Positions 45,053 through 57,901 of a stretch of 64,000 nt of DNA are shown here, in pieces. Below the pieces are notes generated by a model. That model saw nothing but the letters and a program-made list of their open reading frames with translations, made no database searches and was not told where the DNA came from. The stretch lies in assembly GCA_017311315.1 (NCBI GenBank), contig CM029660.1, forward strand, positions 33,582,410-33,646,409, read 5' to 3'. Source of the stretch: Dendrocalamus latiflorus. Lineage: Eukaryota > Streptophyta > Magnoliopsida > Poales > Poaceae. Every line of letters starts with the position of its first letter. The stretch's first letter is position 1. Position numbers and translations under genes: made by a program.

Positions 45053-46640
45053 CAGTGTTTTTCTTTTTAATCAAATGACTCAGAAAAAGCTATCAGCCAG
45101 TACATTACAATTTTAGTTAAAAATTAATAACTAAAAATCAAAAGCAGCTAGCCGAAGCCGGATTCAACGGGCCCTTTAAAACTTTGGTTGTCCTCACGCA
45201 TATCAGCTCTGCTAAAAAAACACTCGATTCAATGAGAGAAATGCACTTTGCTTAGACCAAATGCTACTATTCAATCTGGTATTTAGATCGTGCCTAGCCC
45301 AGGAAGCATGTAGCTCTCGCCTCTCGGCCATGGGGGTCATTACATTGGTTGGTACAAGTTTGAATAGGCTAAAGTTATACAGTAGCAAAATGGAGAATCC
45401 ATAATACACGTTTGACCTGCCCGTAATGGCATAACTATCCTTTTGGTATTTCCCATTTAAGGGAAAATAAAAGAGAGAGCTTTGGACAGGTTGACGTATA
45501 GCTATCTTCTTCTTGCTATATATCTATCTCCTCTAATACGGGTCGTCCGATTTTCTCGACGTAGAATTGAATACTTATATGCAGCCTCTCGAATTATAGC
45601 AATCCTTTGTTACCAATGACGCTCTTTAATTCGCAAGATTACACACGCCGGATTTTACGACCAACAAGCAAAAGCCCTATCGCGCTCTTAATTTCCAGCA
45701 GAAAGGTTGAACGATCTCAATGTGCAAGAACTCTCAACTTTCTCTACTAAATTTGATTGGAATCAAAATATCAAAAATCATGCACAAAACCCATCTCCAA
45801 GTTATCTAGTCATCTACTGTTTTCTGATTTCTCATCTCGTCTGTAGTCGCCGTCCCCCGTACGTGAGCAAGGCTGCGCTATATATAGCGTTCTGCGTTCC
45901 ATAAGCTAGGGCCGGCTACTTCCGAGTCGGACTCATAATACGAGTAACACACGACTGGACTTTTGTTTTGGACTTAAGACATTAACCGTAATTACATGGC
46001 CAAATTTTGTATTAAATTACGGCACGCAGACCGTAAGGCTTGTACTGGGTAGACTGTATAGGTTTGAAGCCTGATGTTTCTCCATAGTTTTGGCCCCGAC
46101 CTTCCTCTCGGTGTCATCTTTATTTTCATTTTCACTTTAGGTTCGTACAGATCGAGTATAGACCTACATATAATTAAATAAAATAGTAATAACTCTGTAT
46201 CTTCAAGTATAATAATTAGAGACCTAATAAAATTAGAGTTCACCTGGTAATATTTAATGCGACTCAATAATTCTTTCCAGTTAAATAATATATTTAACTG
46301 AAAAGTACTACGCATATCTGTATCCACATCATCCTCCCCTTCTTAAAAAAAAGCCGTTCTCGACTTTTGATAGCCTAAAATTATACTAAACAAAAAATAC
46401 AATGTGTATGTATAGTATATATATTTGTCAATTACTCTTCTTCTATTTAGCATATCATGTACATTTGAAGGTGTAGTAGACAAAAAGAACAATACAAATG
46501 CATGATATATGTATAACTCAATTTTTGTGTTATTCTCATTATTTTGCACAAAGCATTTAGTACAACAGAAACCATAAAATGTATGCATTGCACTACTGTC
46601 ATTCACAACATCCTTCCTTCCAAACAAGACGACATCACAG
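45053..46640. repeat. Tandem unit A, copy 2
   Basis: Counterpart of 553-2,140 at offset 44,500, with only isolated base changes (for example T for C near 45,361). Confidence 0.8.
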
Positions 46641-46989
46641 CTGTTCTCACTGCATGATAATACAGCAGAGTGAGAAATATGAAACACGCTATATCAAAAT
46701 AACGCAAAGATTAAATTCTACTGCAAATTAGAAGGGCAAGCTCATGACATGTACTTTTTATAGAAGTATCAATGCTAACACCTATTTTTCTACATTCCCC
46801 TTGTTAAAAATTTCCTAATGTTGTGATAGTTGTTTGGGCACAGGTCCGAGGATAAGGCACTCGCCTTCACCTAGCTATTGGTAGGGCTCTTCTCTGATAT
46901 GGTTTAGGGTGGCTAGGGGTAGAGTTTGACCGCGCGCGGGTTTGGGGAGCGGAGGCGAGAGCGAGACGAGGTCGTGGCCTCGTGGGAGA

Positions 46990-47312
46990 CTTTCTTCACG
47001 CATGGGCCGTCCTTCGGAGGCGGCGCCACCCCCGCGCCATCATCCAGGCCCCACTGCTTGAACACCGCACGCAGGGCATCCGCTGCGGGAACGGGAGACC
47101 TGTGAGGCTGTGACTTTTCGGCTTTTGAGAGCGAACAGACCTCATCAGAGGAAGCGAGAAATCGATACCATCGGGGGCCGTTGGTGTACTGCTGCGGCGG
47201 CGGCGGCGAAGGCTGGTCGATGTGGGCGGCAGCGAGGGTGAGGAGTACAAGGAGGAGGAGGAGAAGCCATGGGCGTGGAGTGGGGGTCGACTTGGTGAGG
47301 GACCGGAGCATT
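46990..47312 (-). pseudogene. Secreted or receptor-like N-terminal fragment, copy 2
   Basis: Same protein as in 2,490-2,812, again bracketed by the 80-bp direct repeat (46,905-46,989 and 47,313-47,397). The fragment and its repeats were present before the segmental duplication. Confidence 0.45.
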
Positions 47313-47719
47313 GGGGTGGCTTGGGGTAGAGTTTGACCGCGCGCGGGTTTGGGGAGCGGAGGCGAGAGCGAGACGACGTCGTGGCCTCGTGGGAGACTCC
47401 GGCCAGCGGCGGGAGATGCGGCGAATCAGCGGCGCTGGGTTTGACGAGTAACCGCTGCAGAACGAGTAAAAAACCGCCCTTCCTGCGCAAAACGGGAGTA
47501 GAAGCACCAAACGGTGGTCGGTTGCTTTCGTGTGAACGTTACACGATTTCGTGCAAACCATCAGTCCTTAAAGCACAAATGGCAATTGGAAAATGTAACC
47601 CCGTTTCCAGCTTCGGCTACTGGATTCCGCCTTCTAAAAACCGGCTTTTTATTTTAGTTTTTTTGCCTTTTTGCTTTTTACTTTTTTCTTTATATTGTTC
47701 GTGAGATATATATAACTAA

Positions 47720-49280
47720 CGATGTTTTTCTTTTTTCTTTAATCAAATGACTCAGAAAAACTATCAACTGTTATACTACAATTTTAATCAAAAGTCAACA
47801 ACTAAAAATCAAAAGCAGCTAGCCGAAGCCGGATTTAACGGGCCCTTTAAAACTTTGGTTGTAAAACACTCGATAATGAGAGAAATGCACATTGCTTAGA
47901 CCAAATGCTACTATTTAATCTGGTATTTAGATCGTGCCTAGCCCAGGAAGCATGTAGCTCTCGCCTCTGCCATGGGGGTCATTACATTGGTTGGTACAAG
48001 TTCGAATAGGCTAACGTTATACAGTAGCAAAATGGAGAATCCATAATACACGTCTGACCTGTCCGTAATAGCATAACTATCCTTTTGGTATTTCCCATTT
48101 AAGGGAAAATAAAAGAGAGAGCTTTGGACAGGTTGACGTATGGCTATCTTCTTCTTGCTATATATCTATCTCCTTTAATATGCGGTCGTTCAATCTTTTC
48201 AACGTAGGATTGAATACTCACATACAGCCTCTCAAATCGTAATGATCCTCTGTTACCAATGCAAGAATGAACGCTCTTTAATTCGCAAGATCACACGCGC
48301 CGGACTTCACGACTACCAAACAAAAGCCCTATCGCGCTCTTAATTTCCAGCGAAAAGGTTGAACGATCTCAATTTGTAAGAACTCTCAACTTTCTCTACT
48401 AAATTTGATTGGGATCAAAATATCAAAAATCATGCACAAAACCCATCTCCAGGTTATCTAGTCATCTAGTGTTTTCTGATTTCTCATCTCGTCTCTAGTC
48501 GCCGTCCCCCGTACGTGATGCAAGGCGGCACTATATATAGCGTTCTGCGTTCCGTAAGCTAGGGCCGGCTGCTTCCGAGTCGGACTCACAAGACGAGTAA
48601 CACACGACTGGACTTTTGTTTTGGACTCAAGACATTAACCGTGATTACATGGCCAGATTTTAGGCTAAATTACGGCACGCAGGCCGCAAGGTTTGTACTG
48701 GGTAGACTATATAGGTTTGAAGCCCGGTGTTTCTCCATAGTTTTGGCCCCGACATTCCTTTTGGTGCCATTTTTATTTTCATTTTCACTTTAGACTCGTA
48801 CAGATCGAATATAAATCTGCATATAATTAAATAAAATAGTAATAATTCTGTATCTTCAAGTATAATAATTAGAGACCTAATAAAATTAGAGTTCACCTGT
48901 TAATATTTAGTGTGACTCAATAATTTTTCCAGTTAAATAACATATTTAACTGAAAAGTATTATGCATGTCTGTATCCGCATCATCCTCCCCTTCTTCAAG
49001 AAAAGCCGTTTTCGGCTTTTGATAGCCTGAAATTATACTAAACAAAAAATACAATATGTATATATAGTATATATATTTGTCAATTACTCTTCTTCTATTT
49101 AGCATATCATGTACATTTGAAGGTGTAGTAAACAAAAAGAACACCACAAATGCATGATATATGTATGACTCAATTTTTGTGTTATTCTCATTATTTTGCA
49201 CAAAGTATTTAGTACAACAGAAACCATAAAATATATGCATTGCAATACTGTCATTCACATCATCCTTCCTTCCAAACAAG
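47720..49280. repeat. Tandem unit B, copy 2
   Basis: Counterpart of 3,220-4,772. It keeps AGGTTGAA near 48,356, which is missing at the same place in copy 1 but present in unit A of both copies. Copy 1 therefore lost those 8 bp after the duplication. Confidence 0.8.
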
Positions 49281-49283
49281 ACG

Positions 49284-50153
49284 TCACAGCTGCTTCTTAG
49301 CCAGCTTTCTGTTTTGCTCTAGATAAGGGTAAACTCTCTGGTAGTGTAATATGGCCCAAACAAGGTGCCTAAAAGAGAACTCAGGCCACAGAGGATCTGG
49401 ATTCTGCAAATGGCTAAACGTCGTCTGCCACAGAAGGAAATTGCTCAGCCGAGTCTCGCCTGATGTCCGGATCACAATGTCAGGATCTGGGCAACCGGCG
49501 CTGTACATATGGTGGTCCAAATCAGCCACCGAAATCTCGGAATGCACAGCATCATTTGCGGCATGAACATTACAGTTGCCAGCATGCTCTCTCTGCATCA
49601 TACCCCTCTTTTCTGCACAGAGCTCGTTAACAGAGTTGACAATCTCAGAAGTCGAGTTGTATGGCATGCAAACGGAGAAGACCAATCCTGTGTTTTCAGC
49701 GGTGCTTGCCATCAGCTTCTGAGCTGCTAACTTCACTGGTTCACTTAACAGGTCCAAGTTCCCCCAGAAGTTGATCTTACAGTTAACCTTGTTGATGACA
49801 TTTCTGTTCTCCAATAGTTCATTGATCTTTTCCTCCATCAACTCCATCAAGGACTGCACCTCATTAGGGTCTCGTTTAAAATTGTCGATACTAAATGCAT
49901 ACACTGTAATATACTTCACGCCCATTTCATAGCAGTAGAGAAGGCTTGCAATTAGAGTGGAGAAGCCCACCCTGTGACCAGTGCCATCCTTGATACTTCT
50001 AAATTTAGCATATCTACGGTTACCGTCCATTATAAACGCAACGTGTTTAGGCATTGGGCCATAGGAGAGGACAGCTATGAGGCATTTGCGTAGAAAATTC
50101 TGCAAACTTGCAAGAACACCGGTTGTAATTATCTCATCAGGCTTCTTCTCCAT
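49284..50153 (-). CDS. cis-prenyltransferase (dehydrodolichyl diphosphate synthase family), copy 2
   Basis: 289 residues, reading the same as the 4,776-5,645 product, with MDGNRR near residue 42 and RTSGETRLSNFLLWQ near 229. The upstream acceptor and the downstream tandem unit are also duplicated. If both copies are transcribed, enzyme dosage is doubled. If this is a haplotype join, they are alleles. Confidence 0.93.
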   Translation of the reverse strand: MEKKPDEIITTGVLASLQNFLRKCLIAVLSYGPMPKHVAFIMDGNRRYAKFRSIKDGTGHRVGFSTLIASLLYCYEMGVKYITVYAFSIDNFKRDPNEVQSLMELMEEKINELLENRNVINKVNCKINFWGNLDLLSEPVKLAAQKLMASTAENTGLVFSVCMPYNSTSEIVNSVNELCAEKRGMMQREHAGNCNVHAANDAVHSEISVADLDHHMYSAGCPDPDIVIRTSGETRLSNFLLWQTTFSHLQNPDPLWPEFSFRHLVWAILHYQRVYPYLEQNRKLAKKQL

Positions 50154-50518
50154 CTTTGGATCCTAGACCAACAAAATAAAACAGAAATGATCTTTAAAGA
50201 TTTGAAAAGTGTCAGAAGATTTGCAGATGTCGGCACAACAAAAGTTACAGCTCTTTAAAGTTCTTTACATGCCTAACACCCTTCTACCCAAATGCTTATT
50301 TTTCACCAAGAGATTAATTTATATGCCACTGTTTACGAATCTAAATCTTACCACTGAAGGTGAGTAAGTGATAAGGGAGTCAAGCATTTTGACGAGGGAC
50401 CGAGCAAGCAATAGCTAAGCTGCAAACAGGAAAAGACCACAAGGTTTCAGACTTCCTTGCACGGGTCAAGGAAAAAGCGAATGTTCACCCTCATAATTTG
50501 AGTACGATATATATAACA

Positions 50519-51041
50519 CTAGTGCAGAATAAAGTGAGACATACGCTGGAAAAAAAACAGACATCAGGCAACAATTGATGCTCTATACTTTCTCAAGAAA
50601 GAAAAGGTATGCATGCGTTAAGGGTTTAAATGAACATGCATCGTCTCTACCCAATTAAAATTCTGGAAACGCTGTTCAATTTGGCTTTTGGCTTTTTTTT
50701 TATGACTTTTGGCTTTTGGTTGAAATAGTACCTAAGAGATTGTAAACTTTTTCTAAAACATTCAATTAAATAAAAAAAGAGGAAACAAAATGAAAACACT
50801 GTTATATCTCACGGAGAATGCAAAGGAAAAAGAAAAAAATAGTGTTAAGAAGCCAACGCGTTCCAAAAGGATTTTAGTTTCTAGAAGCTAAGAGCCAAAA
50901 GTCAAAAACTGTTTAAACATAGCCTAAGACTTTTTTTATGTGCGAAACAAGAAGTATCTCAGACTATGAAATATCTCTATCATGAGAACTGAAACTACCA
51001 ACTTCAATTCCTTATAGAACTAAAGCTTGCAGAGAGACTAG
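50519..51041 (+). repeat. CTAG-bounded repeat 'P', forward, copy 2
   Basis: Counterpart of 6,011-6,532; one extra T in the internal T run and a few base changes. Confidence 0.6.
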
Positions 51042-52295
51042 GAAGATGGGCGCGAAGCCGAGGATGAAGAGGACGACGACGACGGCCTCACCAGCTTCCT
51101 TGAATCCGAGATCCTCTCCAAATCCAACGCGGAGGACCCTCTCGATGTAAGTGCTCTCGATCGATCTCTCCCTTGATTGTCGTATGCAAATCTGGACGTG
51201 ATTGGAAATCGGTTGTAGCAGGGGGAGGGTGAGGAGAAGGAGAAGCGGCTGGAAGATGATGCTAACAAGAATAAGAGGAAGCAAGATTCATAGTTTGACG
51301 GAAATGGCAGCGGCAGCGGCAGCGAGGAGGAGCAGAACAAGAGGGTAAGGAGGAAGGAAGGGGAAAGGGAAAGCTGTGGCTGACGTGCAGCCTCAGATCG
51401 ATATGGGCATGTTCAGCAACATCCCGCCGGAGCTGTTCCAGCAGATCTTCAAGTTCCTCTCCTCGGAGGATCTCATATCCTATGCCCTCGTCTGCCATTT
51501 CATGAACGTTGCTGCCTCCGACGAGACCCTTTGGCGCCGCATGTAAGATAGCTAAGGCTGCACTTGTGATCCAATGTTTGCATTCGGTGCAATTCAACTC
51601 GATTAACATGTGTGATCCCTTTCCAATTTTTTAAGGTATTGCATGACGTGGGGCTTGTCCTCCAATGCTAAACTCAGGAAGTGCGCTTGGAAGAACCTCT
51701 ACATCATGGTAATCCCTTCTGTTCCTCATCGTTACTTCGAGTTAGAGCTCATCGAGTTTATGAAGATTAAAGATTAATTTACACAAGTTAGCTTCAAAGT
51801 TCACAGGCTATAGTACAGTTATCTTAATGTGAGAATTGCTACATAATTTTAACTAAAAATTTGCAGAGTAAGGACAAGCAGTTGAATGCGCAAAACTAAC
51901 GGTTAAGTTTTGTCTAGGCATACTTACCGAACAGAGCCGCATAATCTTTTTGTTTCTTGCTACAGTTGTACGCACAAACTTGCTAATAATGTTATGTTTT
52001 TCTTAATCCCAGCGAGATAGCGAAGATATGGTTGAATTCGTGAGGAATACCCCTACAGAATTTAAGGAGTACTATATCCAGATGCAGGCTGCGAAAAGGA
52101 ATCAAGCTCCCCTACCCTCAGAAGTAATCACTAATTTAGGTCCTTGTTTTATCTCTTTCATTTATCTTTCTTGTAGTTGTCCCACATACTAAAGAAATTG
52201 TCTTTCATTTATCTTTCTTGTGCTGTTTAGGATCCCATATATTTATGTATCACTCTTTTTTATGATTCCGTAGCAACACACGAGCATTCAACTAG
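51042..52295 (+). pseudogene. SKIP31: SKIP31-like F-box fragment, forward, copy 2
   Basis: Same exon blocks, same in-frame TAG and the same extra G as at 6,533-7,783, plus an Ala-to-Val change in the F-box region (AACGTTGCTGCC near 51,506). It ends at the Helitron-type CTAG at 52,292-52,295. In this copy the hairpin's right side is changed (CACGAGC), weakening the stem. Confidence 0.8.
52268..52295 (+). mobile_element. Helitron-type 3' terminus, copy 2 forward
   Basis: TCCGTAGCAACACACGAG then CATTCAA and CTAG|T. One G-to-A change disrupts the stem relative to copy 1. Confidence 0.65.
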
Positions 52296-53162
52296 TACTG
52301 TAGATGTTGTTAGCTTTTTCAGCGTAATTAATTTGTTAAAAAAATAAAAAAATTCATCGTCACGAATAATACAAAAAAGGAATAAGGAGAAAAAACAAAA
52401 AAATCTTAAAAAAGCAAAAAGACAAAATTAAAAAACTAAAAATTAAAAGCAGAACCTTATTGGAGCAGGCCTTAAAAGCTACCGCTAACGGGCGCGCGGC
52501 CCGGCAAGCAACCCACACCTGCTCCATCACCGCAACCCCCGCAATCCGGCAGCCGTTTCTAGCCGTTTCGTGACTTTCGTCCGTATTTTAGTCGTGACGC
52601 GCGGGAGTTGACGAGTGGTGGTGCCTGCGGGGAGGCGCTCTGCTTCGCCGAACCAGGCGCCAGCACGAAGCACGACAAGGGAAAGAGAATCTTCACGAGT
52701 TCATGGCACTGCCTGCCTCCCCCTCCCGCCCGAACGGGTACAAAACCCCGATCCCCTCCTGCTCCTCCTCCCCCACTACCACCGAACCACGCCGTCAAAT
52801 CTCTCCTCCCCCGCTCGTCGCCTCCCGAGCCCTGAGCACCGCAGGTTAGTTGAATCTTTTCTATAATTGATCCTCGGGTTGTGTGTTCTTACTTTGCTTC
52901 TCACACTTGCTCACCACGTGTTCGATGGAATAGCTGTGAGGTGTAAGTACGTGTGGTGGTTCTTGCTTGGGCCGATTCGAGACGGCGGTTTGGTTGATGC
53001 TAATCCACTAGTTGCTGCTAGTTGTGTTGTTGGAGTAATTACGAGTGCTAGTTTAGACTCCGAAGCTTGTTGCTAAATTTTGTAGTTTTCTGTGAAGTTA
53101 TGGAAGCTTCTTCTTACCTTACAAGAACAGTACGAATTTGAGCAATAGTGCTTTATGCTGCT
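52296..53162 (+). pseudogene. Captured 5'-UTR/intron fragment, forward, copy 2
   Basis: Counterpart of 7,784-8,643, with the same CCGCAG|GTTAGT donor. It keeps an 8-bp stretch (GAAGCACG near 52,667) that is absent from copy 1. Confidence 0.5.
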
Positions 53163-53170
53163 TGCATAAT

Positions 53171-54741
53171 CATGGTTGTTCACCTAGCCTGCTCCCGCCG
53201 TTGACGCCGATCTTCGCCTGCTCCCGCCGCCGGCATGGATCTCCAGCCTTCTTCCGCCGTCGGCGTCCCCCTCCGGTGGGGAGAGGGCCAGACGCGGTGA
53301 GGTGAGGCGGCGAGGAGGGGAGGCGGTGGATCGGGCGCGGGGAGGGGAGGCGGCGGGGAGAGGAGGGCCAGAGGCGGGTAGGCGGCTGATCGGGCGCAGG
53401 GAGGGGAGGCGGCGGGGAGAGGAGGGCCGGAGGCGGGGAGGCGGCGGATCGAGCGCAGGGAGGGGAGGTAGAGATGGCAACGGGTATAAACCCGCTGGGT
53501 TTTGCTATCCCAAACCCGTGCCCATGAAAGTTGGACGTGCCCGCTAAAAAACCCATGTCCGTGACGGGTGCAAATTTTTGCCCAGACCCATGCCCACTGG
53601 GTTAACGGGTACCCATGGGTCGCCCGTCGGGTCAGTAATGCGAGCTGCAACAATGGTTAATGAAGAGGTGGAAGAAGTTCACCAGCCATCTTCGTTGGAG
53701 CCGGAGGACAGCGCCATGGCCAAGGGCCTACTGCTATGATGTGCGTTGGCTGCGGCGTGGGGGTGGCGGGCTGAACTGGAAGGCGAGGCGACGGCGAGGG
53801 CGTGCGGGAGGACGAGCGTGCGACGAGAGTGGCGGGAGCAGGACCGGGAGCTGCGGTAGGGGAGGGCGAGCGTGGAGACTGTCGGAGACCGAGCGCGGAG
53901 CGCCAGATGCGCCGCCGCTGCGGCGGCTGTTGAATCGGGGTGGGGACTGGGGAGGAGTGAGTAGTGACCGTGGCGAGTGCTAGCTAGGGTTAGCCGTATG
54001 GGTAATGGGGCATTGCCGCATTGGATTTGGGGGCTTAGGGCTAAATGGCTAATGGGCTATGGGCTGGGCTGGTTTGCCTGGGAGGCTGGGAGCCTGGGTT
54101 TATAACTCCTATGGATCGGGTTTATATTACCCATGGGTTTACTGGTTTGGGTACTATAGGAACGTACCCGAACCCGGCAGACCCGATGGGTTGGGCTTTT
54201 TGCCCATTAAGAGACCCATGGGTTAGGAAATTGACTCAGACCCATGCCCTAATAGAGTAAAAACCCACCGGGTATCGGGTTTCGGGTACCCATTGCCATC
54301 TCTAAGGGGAGGCGACGGCGAGAGAGAGATGGGGGGAGAGAGCGGGAGCGAAGCAGTCGGGCGAACTGGGGCGGCGGCTAGGGTTAGGACGTGGAGTTAT
54401 ATATATTTTTTAGTTTTTTGCGATTAAGTCCTCAGAGTTTCTAAAAATTACGACAAGACCCTTTTCTCAATAGATTTCTTCTAATTAGACCTTCAGAGTT
54501 TCTAAAAATTACAAATAAACCCTTTTCTCAATAGATTTCTTCTAATTTAGACCTCCTGAGATATGTTTATTTAGATAATTTATACTATTATGCTGCATGG
54601 TTATTTATTTTTCAGTCATATAAAGTATTATTTATCATCTAACTACTATCGTATAATTGTCGCCATGGCGGACGCCTAGTCGACTAGGCGTCCAGGCGCT
54701 CCGGCCTCGTCGCGACTTGCCGGAGTGCCGTGACAACCTTG
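53171..54741. mobile_element. hAT-like element, copy 2, enlarged by a nested hAT insertion
   Basis: Same ends and same TGCATAAT target duplication (53,163-53,170 and 54,742-54,749) as 8,652-9,385. The extra length comes from the nested element at 53,469-54,304 and its duplicated target. Confidence 0.75.
53469..54304. mobile_element. hAT element (836 bp) nested inside another hAT, present only in copy 2
   Basis: Ends TAGAGATGGCAACGGGTA and, inverted, TAGAGATGGCAATGGGTA. Flanks AGGGGAGG (53,461-53,468 and 54,305-54,312) are an exact 8-bp target duplication. The same site in copy 1 (about 8,941-8,960) is empty. The termini carry ACCCG/CGGGT words as in 25,343-25,913, while the centre (53,640-54,060) is GC-rich and unrelated, perhaps captured sequence. 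No transposase. Confidence 0.93.
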
Positions 54742-54749
54742 TGCATAAT

Positions 54750-54990
54750 CTTGTTCCAGGAAAAGAAAAGGAAAACCTCTGTTCCTAAGGTGCTCTGAAT
54801 GTTTTGTAGAATTTTCAGCATTATGAAAAAATTGTCTTTTTTTTTCTTTTCCCCTGTCGTGTCTTTCAGCAAGGTTAAAATTGTCAGATACATTGGGCCA
54901 CTATAAGAAATTGTGCAGTAAAGTCAATTAAACTGATACTGCAAATGCTAAGGTTATCTCTCCCAATTTCGTTTTCTTTACACTAATATC
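54750..54990 (+). repeat. Inverted-repeat arm 'R', copy 2
   Basis: Counterpart of 9,394-9,634 at offset 45,356. Confidence 0.6.
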
Positions 54991-55506
54991 CTAGTCTCTC
55001 TGCAAGCTTCAGTTCTGTAAGGAATTGCAGTTGGTAGTTTCAGTTCTCATGATAAAGATATTTCATAGTCTGAGATACTTCTTGTTTTGCACGTAAAAGT
55101 CTTAGGCTATGTTTCTAACAGTTTTTGACTTTTGGCTCTTACCTTCTAGAAACCAAAATCTGTTTGGAACACGTTGGCTTCTTAACACGATTTTTTTTCT
55201 TTTTCCTTTGCATTCTCCGTGAGATATAACGGTGTTTTCATTTTTATTTAATTTTTATTTAATTGAACGTTTTAGAAAAATCTTACAATCTCTTAGGTGG
55301 TATTTCAACCAAAAGCCAAAAGTCATAAAAAAAGCCAAAAGCCAAATTGAATGTCGTTTCCAGAATTTTAATTGGGTAGAGACGATGCATGTTCATTTAA
55401 ACCCTTAACGCATGCATACCTTTTCTTTCCTGAGAAAGTATAGAGCATCAATTGTTGTCTGATGTCTGTTTTTTTCTAGTGTGTGTCTCACTTTATTCTG
55501 CACTAG
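54991..55506 (-). repeat. CTAG-bounded repeat 'P', inverted, copy 2
   Basis: Counterpart of 9,635-10,150, again the exact spacer between inverted flanks. Confidence 0.6.
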
Positions 55507-56630
55507 GATATTAGTGTAAAGAAAACGAAATTGGGAAAGATAACCTTAGCATTTGCAGCACTAGTTTAATTGACTTTACTGCACAATTTTTCTTATAGTG
55601 GCCCAAAGTGTCTAACAATTTCAACCTTGCTGAAAAACATGACAGGGAAAAAGGAAAAAAAGATAACTTTTTCACAGTGCCGAAAATTCTACAGAACATT
55701 CAGAGCACCTCAGGAACAGAGGTTTTCCTTTTCTTTTCCTGGAACAAGATTATGCAAGCAGCATAAAGCACTATTGCTCAAATTCGTACGGTTCCTGTAA
55801 GGTAAAAAGAAGCTTCCATAACTTCACATAAAACTACAAAATTTAGCAACAAGCTTCGCAGTCTAAACCAGCACTCATAAGTACTCCACTAGCAACACAA
55901 CTAGCATCAACTAGTAGATTAGCATCAACCAAACCACCGTCTCGAATCGGCCCAAGCAAGAACCACCACACGTGCTTACACCTCACAGCTATTCCATCGA
56001 ACACGGTGTGAGCAAGTGTGAGAAGCAAAGCAAGAACACACAACCCGAGGATCAATTACAGAAAAGATTCAACTAACCTGCGATGCTCAGATCTCGGGAG
56101 GCTACGTGCGGGGGAGGAGAGATTTGACGGCGTGGTTCGGTGGTAGTGGGGGAGGAGCAGGAGGGGGTCGGGGTTTTGTACCCGTCCGGGCGGGAGGGGG
56201 AGGCAGGCAGCGTGCCATGAACTCGTGAAGATTCTCTTTCCCTTGTCGTGCTCCGTGCTAGCGCCTGGTTCGGCGGAGGAGAGCGCCTCCGCGCGGGCAC
56301 CACCACTCGTCAACTCATGCGTGCCACGACTAAAATACGGACGAAAGTCACGAAACGGCTAGAAACGGCCGCCGGATCGCGGTGGGTTGCGATGATGGAG
56401 CAGGTGTGGGTTGCCTGTCGGGCCACGCGCCCGTTAGCGGTAGCTTTTAAGGCCTGCTCCAATAAGGTTCTGGTTTTAATTTTTAGTTTTTAAATTTTGT
56501 CTTTTTGCTTTTTTAAGCTTTTTTTGTTTTTTTTCTCCTTATTCTTTTTTGTATTATCCGTGATGATGAAATTTTTTATTTTTTTTAAAAAAAATTAATT
56601 ACGATGAAAAAGCTAACAACATCTACAATA
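55507..56630 (-). pseudogene. Captured 5'-UTR/intron fragment, inverted, copy 2
   Basis: Counterpart of 10,151-11,282, continuous across the hAT target site. Confidence 0.5.
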
Positions 56631-56658
56631 CTAGTTGAATGCCCGTGCGTTGCTACGG
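56631..56658 (-). mobile_element. Helitron-type 3' terminus, copy 2 inverted
   Basis: CTAG at 56,631-56,634 on the minus strand, preceded by the intact CCGT...ACGG hairpin. An identical terminus in the third copy lies at 21,535-21,562. Confidence 0.7.
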
Positions 56659-57901
56659 AATCCTAAAAAAGAGTGATACATAAATATATGGGATCCTAAA
56701 CAGCACAAGAAAGATAAATGAAAGAAAATTTCTTTGGTATGTGGGGCAACTATAAGAAAGATAAATGAAATAAATAAAACAAACGCCTAAATTAGTGATT
56801 ACTTCTGAGGGAAGGGGAGCTTGATTTCTTTTCACGGTCTGCATCTGGATATAGTACTCTTTAAATTCTGTAGGGGTATTCCTCACGAATTCAACCATAT
56901 CCTCTCTATCTCACTGGGATTAAGAACAACTTAACATTATTAGCAAATTTGTGCGCACAACTGTAGCAAAAAACAAAAAGATTATGCGACAATATGAAAA
57001 GGAAGTATTCTGTTCGGTGAGTATGCCTAGACAAAACTCAACCGTTAGTTTTGCACATTCAACTGTTTGTCCTACTCTGCAAATTGTTAGTTAAAATTAT
57101 GTAACAATTCTCACATTAAGATAACTGTACTATAGCCTGTGAACTTTGAAGCTAACTTGTGTAAATTAATCTTTAATCTCCATAAACTCGATGAGCTCCA
57201 ACTCAAAGTAGCGATGAGGAACAGAAGGGATTACCGTGATGTAGAGGTTCTTCCAAGCGAACTCCCTGAGTTTAGCATTGGAGGACAGGCCCCACATCAT
57301 GCAATACCTTAAAAAATTGGAAAGGGATCACACATGTTAGTCGAGTTGAATTGCACCGAATGCAAATATTGGATCACAAGGGCAGCCTTAGCTATCTTAC
57401 AGGCGGCGCCCGAGGGTCTCGTCGGAGGCAGCAGCGTTCATGAAACGGCAGATGAGGGCACAGGATATGAGATCCTCCGAGGAGAGGAACTTGAAGATCT
57501 GCTGGAACAGTTCTGGCGGGATGTTGCTGAGCATGCCCGTATCGATCTGAGGCTGCACGTCAGCCACAGCTTTCCCTTTCCCCTTCCTTCTCCTCACCCT
57601 CTTGTTCTGCTCCTTCTCGCTGCCGCTTCCGCTGCCATTTCCGTCAAACTACGAATCTTGCTTCCTCTTATTCTTGTTAGCATCATCTTCCAGCCGCTTC
57701 TCCTTCTCCTCGCCCTCCCCCTGCTGCAACCGATTCCCAATCACGTCCAGATTCGCATACGGCAATCAAGGGAGAGATCGATCGAGAGCACTTACATCTA
57801 GGGTCCTCCGCGCTGGATCCGGAGAGGATCTCGGATTCAAGGAAGCTGGCGAGGCCGTCGACGTCGTCGTCCTCTTCGTCCTCGGCTTCGCGCCCATCTC
57901 C
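56631..57901 (-). pseudogene. SKIP31: SKIP31-like F-box fragment, inverted, copy 2
   Basis: Counterpart of 11,283-12,541, with the F-box frame open at 57,397-57,597 and the same shared TAG. Unlike 12,003-12,012 in copy 1, this copy and the third copy keep GAATTGCACCGAATGCAAATATTGG in the second intron. Copy 1 therefore has a short private deletion there. Confidence 0.8.
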